From NCBI GenBank assembly GCA_049999725.1, contig JBNGIS010004565.1:1-24189 (forward strand): 24,189 bases of DNA, in the 5' to 3' direction. Shown here piece after piece: positions 17,400 through 24,189 of this stretch. Below the pieces are notes generated by a model. It was not told the origin of the DNA and searched no databases. It worked only from the letters and a program-made list of their open reading frames with translations. The DNA is from Haplomitrium mnioides (lineage: Eukaryota; Marchantiophyta; Haplomitriopsida; Calobryales). Position 1 is the stretch's first letter. Each line of letters begins with the position of its first letter. The position numbers were made by a program, and so were the translations under genes.

Positions 17400-19112
17400 T
17401 CAACTCTTATATATATGCAATGGAAAATCTTTGGTTCCTTTTTCCATTCTCATCTAATTCACTCACTCTTACTTTTATTCTTCTTCTGCCATGTGTTCTT
17501 ATCTTCTTTGAAGTAGATACTTTAGAATCTTCTATCTCTTTTTAATTCTTCTTCTACCACACATCCTAATCTTGAACCTTCTGTTGCTCTTTTATTGTCT
17601 ACTTTCCACATGTTCTTATCCCATATTAAAAGGCCCTTTTTAGCTTTTCTGGTTTGCTTTAGTTCATTGAATTTTTCTTCTTTTGTTACGTGTCATTCTC
17701 TCTGTAATAGCCATCATTTTAATACTCTAGCTTAGCAAAGACTTCTAGACATAGTTTATACTACATCTTTCTCTATTTTTAGTCATCTATTACTAAAGTT
17801 GGTATAAATTACATGTTCTCACTACTCTCTCTATCTGATTATACAAAGGACTTGCATAAGCCACCTTTTCATACTTAGTTTTCAAAACTTCAACCTGCTA
17901 AGACATTGCCTTTGAAACTCTTCCCACTATCACTTCTGGAACTATTGTTGTTGGTGTATTTGATGTTTGTACTTGTAGCACTCAAGGCCTTACTTCTAGA
18001 AGATTTATAGAAGCTTCATTCATATGATTGAGTAGCACTTGAGCCTAGATAGAAGGATCACAAATGTTGTTTATGTCAATCAGATATTCTCACCTCTCTT
18101 CTGCCTTCTCTATCATCCTCATGATTGTTCTCATCTAGACTAAGTTTTTGGCAGATGTATATTTCTTATTCATATGGCTATTTGGCGAGACCTAGTGAAG
18201 AATCATCCCCCTCTCTCAAGTTGATAACATGAAACTATCTATTATTTTTTGTCATCTTCCTTGGTCTTTTTAAAGTTTAACAAAGGCCTTGTCCCTTACT
18301 TGAATTTTCCCTTTCGATGGATTTGTTGAAGGCTTATTCCACCATATAGTCCTTCTAAACCAAACACTGTATCGATGCTCCAAGCATTTGAGCTCATCTA
18401 CTTAGACAATTTTTTCTTCTAGAGTAAGCTATCTTTGCTACACTACAAGGTGCAAGAAATGGCCCATACCCAATAGCCATGTATTTGTTTCTCACCACCA
18501 TCTCAACATACCTCCAAAACTTCAGAAAGATATGCTTTGCCATTCCTTCTATGTGTCCACACTACCTATTTCAAAGCAAGAAAAAACACGACTTTGTAAA
18601 GTAAGGCTTATTTGGCTCACAAAAAATTCAAGTAAAATACTTGACAAATTCTAACATCAATAAGTCAACTATTTCACAAATTTTGTACATGTTTAATGAA
18701 AAATGGAGCCTCACACCAAACATTTCTCTAGATCCTCTAGAGACATTGTCTTCTTTGTTTGCATCTTAGCTCATGGAGCTAAAACAAATTTGCAAAGTTG
18801 ATATTTATATAAACTCCATGAAAGTTTATTTGGATCAAATCTTTGCCAAGCACAATGCTTACTAGCTCATGATCTTCAACAATGGACTTTCATTCATATT
18901 CCAATTTTGCCCAGCAAAAGCGAATAGTTTTTGATATGCTAGCATAATTTGAAGAGCACACAAGTACTAATCCAAACCAAATTCCTTAAAATTGCTACTC
19001 GCTCCTTGGACACATAGGTTTCTTGATTCCCTTGCAACTCATAACTCTCTCTTTTAGCTTTTCTCTTCTTCTTAGTTGTGTACATTGATATTCTATCTAG
19101 TGAAAGCCTTCA
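17400..19112 (-). pseudogene. Scattered coding-like relics, possible 5' part of the coiled-coil gene
   Basis: A possible start MKAFTR at 19112 is followed, with a frameshift, by TTKKKRKAKRESYELQ (a nuclear-localisation-like basic cluster) and SKERVAILRNLVWISTCVLF. Lower down, near 18770-18680, KFVLAP, KTMSLEDLEKCLV appear, and near 18540-18400 GMAKHIFLKFWRYVEMVVRN and YMAIGYGPFLAPCSVAKIAY. Basic HGRRRIKVRVSELDENGKR lies near 17500-17440. Segments are in different frames with stops in between, so boundaries are guesses. No family is recognised. Confidence 0.35.
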
Positions 19113-19187
19113 TATTTTCAACAATGACAACAAAATAAAAGAAATGAGCTAATTTTCACTTTTTCTTCCCTCTTGATGGTTCTCCCA

Positions 19188-19576
19188 TGTAATAGTACAA
19201 GCATAAAGTTATGCCATTTATAAGAAAATAGAGAGGAGTGAAGGAAGTGGTAGAGAGTCACTTTTAGGGTTTAGATAAGATTACTTACCTTCAAAGTCCT
19301 TTTTAGTAGAGAGTCACTTTCAGGGTTGAAATTAGAAGTGACTTGTAAGTGAAGAAAGAGGAATGACACCCTCTTCTCTTGTATAAATAGAAGGGCTTCT
19401 TAGCCCCACTCCTCATTCTAGAGTTCCTCTTGAATCACTTGGGTTCTTTGGTTGCTTGGATTTTGCTTGTACTCTTGGTCTTAGCTTGAGCCTTGAGTTG
19501 CTTTTGGTTGAAGAACTTTATTAGAGTTCACTATGAGTTCTTACTCATTTGGATTTGCTCTTTGAGTTTTTTTACA
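19188..19576 (+). repeat. 5' LTR of the chromovirus
   Basis: Begins TGTAATAGTACAAG and ends TTTTTACA. Carries TATAAATA at 19382-19389, a probable promoter. Confidence 0.95.
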
Positions 19577-19577
19577 T

Positions 19578-19589
19578 TGGTATAAGAGC
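19578..19589 (+). other. Primer binding site, initiator tRNA-Met type
   Basis: TGGTATAAGAGC differs by one base from the usual plant TGGTATCAGAGC and lies one base after the LTR. Confidence 0.85.
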
Positions 19590-19616
19590 TATGACTTATT
19601 TTTGGTGGTGAGTTAC

Positions 19617-20160
19617 ATGGAGAATCAAGAGGCGGTGGTTCAAGCAATGGAACAACAACTTAAACATCTTTCATGCTTGTTAGAAGGAAGAATGAAAGAA
19701 AGAGCAACTTTTCAAGAAGAAGAGAGTTATGGGCAATTTCCATCGCTAAAAGCATATGATAGGAGGATGGTTTGTGGTGCATCTGAGAACTTTATATTTG
19801 ATTGTCAACAATATTTTGAAGCTACAAATATTAGAGAAGATGGTCGACAAATTCTATTTGCGGCAAGCAATTAGAAGGAGCTGCTAAGACTTGGTAGAGA
19901 TATCTAGTAGAACAAGCACAACGTAGATTTGTTGCTCATATTGTTTCTTGGTGTGAGTTCAAAGAAACAGTGATTTCAAGATTTAGAGTTGTAAGTGTTT
20001 CAAAAGTAGCAAGAGATCTATTGGTCAAATTGAAGCAACTTGGTACAGTGAGAAGCTATATTACACACTTTCAAGATATAATTATGCAAATTCCGGATAT
20101 AAGAGAAGAAGAACACTAGATTATTTTGTTCGAAGATTAAAGCCTCGCACAAGAATAGAA
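19617..20160 (+). pseudogene. Retroelement gag (capsid) region
   Basis: ATG 19617 starts MENQEAVVQAMEQQLKHL, followed by YFEATNIREDGRQILFAAS. After a frameshift near 19865 it continues with LEGAAKTW, FVAHIVSWCEFKETVISRF and LKQLGTVRSYITHFQDI, the typical layout of retrotransposon gag (W...F..W.EFK...RF). A second shift near 20115 leads to LKPRTRIEV. No CCHC zinc knuckle is seen between gag and protease; it may be lost or never present. Gag would form the particle that packages the RNA. Confidence 0.8.
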
Positions 20161-20559
20161 GTTACTATGAGAGAGCCCACTCAATTAGAAGAAGAAATAC
20201 ATATGGCAGAGAGGCATGACTCATTACTTACTGCTATAGAAGCTAGGCCACGTCCTCAACTATTTGAACAACATACTCAAAACTTTGCAAGCTCTAATGG
20301 AATTAAAATTTTGACAAGAACTCAAGGTACCTTATTCCATCTTGATGGTATGATTGAGGAGCAATCTTGTAGAATGCTGGTGAATAGTGGGAGTTCTGAA
20401 AATTTTATGTCACTACGTTTTGCTAAGATAATCAAAGCAAAATTTAGACCTATCAAGAAAAGTATTGTTACTATGGCTGATGGCCAAAAACATGATGTGT
20501 TTTACTCTCAAAAACCATTCCTTCTAAGGATTGGAAAAGAGTACGCGGACTCTATGTAA
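20161..20559 (+). pseudogene. Retroelement aspartic protease
   Basis: After TQLEEEIHMAERHDSLLTAI the frame shows GMIEEQSCRMLVNSGSSENF, the retropepsin block LVDSGAS with the catalytic Asp replaced by Asn (AAT at 20383), a single G-to-A change. TMADGQ follows. The protease would cut the polyprotein; here it is inactive. Confidence 0.85.
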
Positions 20560-20769
20560 TTTGTTATTGCAGCTATATAATATGACATCATCTTAGGGTT
20601 GCTTTGGCTCGAAGATCCATTCACTCAATTTGATTAGGAAAAGTGACAGAATCAAGATTTTTTACAAGATAAGAAATTTCTTTTGGGGTGTTTGATACTG
20701 TTGGTGAAGAAGCCTAAATCAGTTCAGCATGTTAATTTAGTGGAGCAAGAGTTGCTTATCTTTGTTGTT

Positions 20770-22200
20770 TAGATCAAGCCTGTGATGAAATTGAGTGAGG
20801 AGGAAGAAAAAAGTGCATCTACTTCAATGATAGATGATATTTTGAAGGAGTTTGCAGATGTGTTTTTTAAGGATTTGCCAAAAAGGTTGCCACATGATTG
20901 TGGAATGCCTTTTTTGATTGAGTTGATACCATGAACAACTTCTTTTAATCAGTCTATATATCGGTTATCACCACAAGAATTAGAGGAGCTTCAAAACCTA
21001 TTGACGGATCTTCTTAAGAAGGATTTCATTCAACATAGTACTTTGCTTTGGGGAGCTCTGGTATTCTTTGTGCCAAAGGATGATGGTGGATTTTATCTTT
21101 GTACAGATTATCGAGGCTTGAACAATCAAATAGCGAAGAATGTCTATCCTCTACCTTGTATTGATGATTTAATGGATCAATTGAGTGGTGCGCGATTCTT
21201 TTCTAAGTTGGATCTTCAAAGTGGTTATTGGCAAATTCCTATCAAGCAAAGTGATATGTCAAAGACAACTTTTCGTATAAGGTATAGGTATTTTGAGTAG
21301 AAGGTTCTTATATTTGGCCTTACTAATTCTTCAACAATGTTCATGGATCAAATGCATTGAGTTTTTGATGGTTTATTGGACAAGTCAGTATTGTTGTTTT
21401 TGTACGATATACTCAACTTTTGTAAAAATAAAGTTGAGCATCGTGATCATCTTAAAGAAGTATTGCAAAGACTACGCAATTGGAAGTTTTATTACAAGAA
21501 GTCAAAGTGTGAGTTTTGGAAGCAAGAAGTGACTTATCTAGGACATAAAGTGTCTGTGGATGACATCAAAATGAAGGAAGAGAAGATTAAGACTATTACA
21601 GAGTGGCCAACGCCAAATGATGCAAAGGATGGTTGAGCTTTCAATGGATTGACTAGTTTTTATTGAAGATTCATCAATTACTATGCTCATATTACTACAC
21701 CGCTTACGGATCTATTAAGCAAAGAAGCACAATTTCAATGGACAACCAAAGAGCAAAAGACATTTCAACGACTGAAAGATGTAGTGTCTTCTCGTCTAAT
21801 TCTACAACTGTATGATCCAAATGCATGTTGCATAATTGATTTTGATGCTTCTAATTTTGCTATCGGAGTAGTGTTACAACAAGAGTTTGAGGGTGGACTT
21901 CATCCGATTGCCTTCATGTCACGCCGGCTAAATGCAACGGAGAGAAATTATTCTGTAAGGGATGGAGAGCTATTGGAAATAGTTTATGCTACCAAAGTTT
22001 ACAGACACTATCTCTTAGGAAATCATTTACTTATGCGCACTGATCACAAGGCCTTGTTGCAATCAATTCACTTGGAAAATATGACAAGTCATTATCATCG
22101 ATGGGAAGATTAGCTACAGCTCTTTGATATCAAGTTGGAGTACAAGCCTGAAAGATTCCATACCATTCTTGATGCATTGTCACAAAGATCGTATCATTGT
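20770..22200 (+). pseudogene. Retroelement reverse transcriptase and RNase H
   Basis: The frame contains [68 protein letters not shown], then a position FLYDILNFCK (21397-21426) where the catalytic pair Asp-Asp has become Tyr-Asp. KSKCEFWKQEVTYLGHKVS and RNase H signatures IDFDASNFAIGVVLQQE, PIAFMSRRLNATERNYSVRD and LMRTDHKALL follow. Stops interrupt at 21298, 21358, 21634, 21664 and 22111. All lie in one frame, so decay was by substitution. Confidence 0.93.
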
Positions 22201-22314
22201 CTAAATACATTGGAGGTTGCAAATGTTAATATATTTTATTTTGATGAAACAACCAGTGACGGCTTTTGACAAAAGTTACATGGAGATGCATTCTTTCATC
22301 TTGTTAAGGCATAT

Positions 22315-23260
22315 TTGGCAATCAAAGATAGTGAGTATCATGCCTTCTCCATTATGGATGGTATTCTCTATCAAGGCCATCAAATATATGTTCTACAAGA
22401 TGATGCGCTTCGAATTGCCCATTTACAAGAAGGATATGACATTCCAATCTCTAGGCATCTCGAGGTAGACAAGACTATGAAGTTGCTTCAATGCACTTGG
22501 TGGTGGCCAAACCTAGCTTGAGATGTTCATGGCTTTGTTCATTCTTGTGAGAGTTGTCAACAAAACAAGGTTTCAAATAAAAAACCAGCTAGCCTTCTTC
22601 AACCATTATTGATTCCTACTACTTGATGGGAACATGTAAGTTTAGATCTTGTCACTTTGCTTCTAACCACACCTCGTGGGTTTACTACCATTGTGGTGTT
22701 TGTGGATAAGCTAAGCAAATAAATTCATCTAGCACCGATAGTCGATGCGGTGGATGGTCTACAATTGGCAAAAATTTACTTTGATACAATCTTTCGATAT
22801 CATGGCATGCCAAAGGTATTAATATCTGATAGAGATCCACTATTCACTCGAAAGTTCTAGCAACAATTGTTCACACTTTTGGGTGCCAAACTCTCTATGT
22901 CTATTGCTTATCATTCTCAAACAGATGGGCAAAGGGAGCATGCTAATCGTACTATAGAAGACATGCTTCATGCGCTCATCAATGTTCATCATTCTGATTG
23001 GGATATTTTCTTATCAGTTGTAGAGTTTGCCTACAACGATTCCAACCAATCAAGTATTGGGTTTAATCCTTTCTTTCTTAGTTTGAGTCAACATCCTCTT
23101 GTTCCCAATGGGTTTCTTTCTTCTTCTTCTTCCAATGTTCCAAATATTTCTACTTTTTTGTCTTGTTTATCTTCTTCCTTGCAAGATGCTCGCAACCATC
23201 TTATTGTTGATCAAAATCGGCAAAAAATATGTCGATAGCTATCATCGTGATTTCTCTCAT
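22315..23260 (+). pseudogene. Retroelement integrase
   Basis: Zinc-finger remnants EGYDIPISRHLEVDKTM, WWWPNLA and SCESCQQNK are followed by the DDE core: Asp in VSLDLV (22645), Asp in LISDRDPLF (22828) and Glu in TDGQREHANRTIE (22936), with the classical spacing of 35 residues between the last two. The core residues are kept although stops at 22519, 22624, 22720 and 22858 break the frame. FAYNDSNQSSIGFNPF and a Ser-rich segment follow. The frame shifts at an A6 run (23222-23227). Confidence 0.92.
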
Positions 23261-23723
23261 GTTTTAGATGACCAAGTTATGTCATCTACTCATGATCTCC
23301 TGTTGTCTTTAGATACTCAAGTCTGTAAGTTATCTCTTGGTTGGATTGGTCCTTTCTTTATTTCTTAGGTTATTTCTCCCGTTGCTTATAAACTTGATCT
23401 TCCTTTTCATATGAAGATTCATCCCGTGTTTCATGTCGTTAAACTTAAACCTTTTGTTCCTAGTCCATCTTCTTTTCCAAATTGTGTTCAACTTCCTCTT
23501 CCGGCTACTGTTCTTAATGATCATAAAGAATTTGAGGTGGACCGCATTTTGGCGAAAAAGAGTTATCAAGCAAAGGCGGCATCTACAAGTTCAATACAAA
23601 GTTTTGTAGAAAGGATATCCACTTCATGATGCTACTTAGGAACCTTCTTCAAATCTTGAGAATGTTCAAGAGGCCATTCAAATATTTGAAAATTGCAGCA
23701 ATGACAACAAGATCATCAATTAG
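23228..23723 (+). pseudogene. Integrase C-terminus and chromodomain
   Basis: After the shift the frame reads YVDSYHRDFSHVLDDQV, KLSLGWIGPFFIS, KIHPVFHVVKLKPFVPS (the usual F-H-V/V-S-x-L-K segment) and HKEFEVDRILAKKS, the start of a chromodomain. In another frame from 23598 comes the second half: KGYPLHDAT and EPSSNLENVQEAIQIFEN, with TAG at the two conserved Trp positions (23607 and 23637). The stop is TAG 23721-23723. Chromodomains bind modified histones and direct integration to heterochromatin, so the element is a chromovirus. Confidence 0.85.
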
Positions 23724-23736
23724 AAGGTAGGGATTA
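23724..23736 (+). other. Polypurine tract
   Basis: AAGGTAGGGATTA directly before the 3' LTR, between the polyprotein stop and the TG of the LTR; the expected place and composition for plus-strand priming. Confidence 0.7.
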
Positions 23737-24125
23737 TGTAATAGTACAAGCATAAAGTTGCGCTATTTATAAGAAAATAGAGAGAAGTGAAGGAAGTGGT
23801 AGAGAGTCACTTTTAGGGTTGAGATAAGTCTACTTGCCTTCGAAATCACTTTTAGTAGAGACTCACTTTTAGGGTTGAAATTAGAAGTGACTTGTAAGTG
23901 AAGAAAGAGGGATGACATCTTCTTCTCCTCTACAAATAGAAGGGCTTTTTAGCCCCACTTCTCAGTCTGGAGCTTCTCTCTAAACACTTGAGTTCTTTGG
24001 TTGATTGGCTTTTGCTTGCACTCTTGGTCTTAGCTTGGGCCTTGAGTTGTTTTTTGTTGAAGAACTCTATTAGAGTTTACTATGAGTTCTTACTCATTTG
24101 GATTTGGTCATTGAGCTCTTTTACA
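23737..24125 (+). repeat. 3' LTR of the chromovirus
   Basis: 389 bp, colinear with the 5' LTR. The TATAAATA box is TACAAATA here (23931-23938). Bases 24126-24189 are flanking sequence with nothing recognised. Confidence 0.95.
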
Positions 24126-24189
24126 TCTTATATCCAATTGCTTGAATGCACTTGCAGCTTGGTTTCGATACTTGAAAGTCTCTTCACAC

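Larger units (their letters stand above)
19188..24125 (+). mobile_element. Chromovirus-type Ty3/gypsy retrotransposon, complete but inactivated
   Basis: Two 389-bp LTRs (19188-19576 and 23737-24125) with TG...CA ends frame gag, protease, RT, RNase H, integrase and a chromodomain on the plus strand. By eye the LTRs differ at about 40 positions (near 89 percent identity), so the insertion is old. Flanks are TCCCA on the left and TCTTA on the right, equal except for two C-to-T changes, as expected for a decayed 5-bp target duplication. From about 20120 to 23220 one frame is kept with only stop codons; frameshifts lie near 19865, 20115, 23222 and between 23560 and 23598. Confidence 0.95.

Noticed and set aside
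1-24189. tRNA or rRNA genes
   Set aside because: No cloverleaf or rRNA core sequence was noticed; the only tRNA-related signal is the primer binding site of the chromovirus and the TGGTATC boxes in the other element.

Overview
The window looks like a gene-poor, repeat-rich stretch of a large plant nuclear genome. The evidence is two Ty3/gypsy retrotransposons (one with a chromodomain, one with a tRNA-Met type primer site), spliceosomal introns, and coding relics whose stop codons are mostly CAG/CAA/CGA/TGG turned into TAG/TAA/TGA, as expected from deamination of methylated cytosines. A DUF7869-type relic and a retroelement carrying its own DNA methyltransferase suggest a non-flowering lineage (fern, gymnosperm or similar); that is inference. 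I see no gene that is intact from start to stop.

Layout. 1-1095 (-): decayed DUF7869-type protein running off the left edge. 1324-11002 (+): a decayed multi-exon gene with a ParB-like region and, C-terminally, a beta-class (permuted) DNA amino-methyltransferase domain. It is broken by a 100-N gap (1470-1569) and by a Ty3/gypsy element at 1728-7770 (-), which sits between two copies of ACCT; taking it out rejoins the host reading frame. The host gene's large intron (about 8991-9722) is filled by a 24-bp dyad-symmetric minisatellite; a second intron is 10282-10383 and a polyadenylation signal lies at 11030. 

The minus-strand element is the most unusual object. Its single long reading frame starts with a C5-cytosine DNA methyltransferase domain, continues with reverse transcriptase, RNase H and integrase, and ends with a PHD-finger-like zinc motif. 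No gag or protease is visible. A second, 5'-truncated copy of its 3' end lies at 11925-12886 (+).

11224-11555 is a 37-bp minisatellite. 12960-14165 (-) is a long unrecognised coding relic, 14160-14815 a degenerate repeat field, and 15180-19112 (-) holds further scattered coding-like relics, one of them coiled-coil-like. 19188-24125 (+) is a complete but dead chromovirus with 389-bp LTRs, gag, protease, RT, RNase H, integrase and chromodomain.

Two unrelated DNA methyltransferases (one host, one retroelement-borne) nested in one another, with a PHD finger and a chromodomain on the neighbouring elements, make this a locus rich in chromatin-modifying modules, although every copy here is inactivated.
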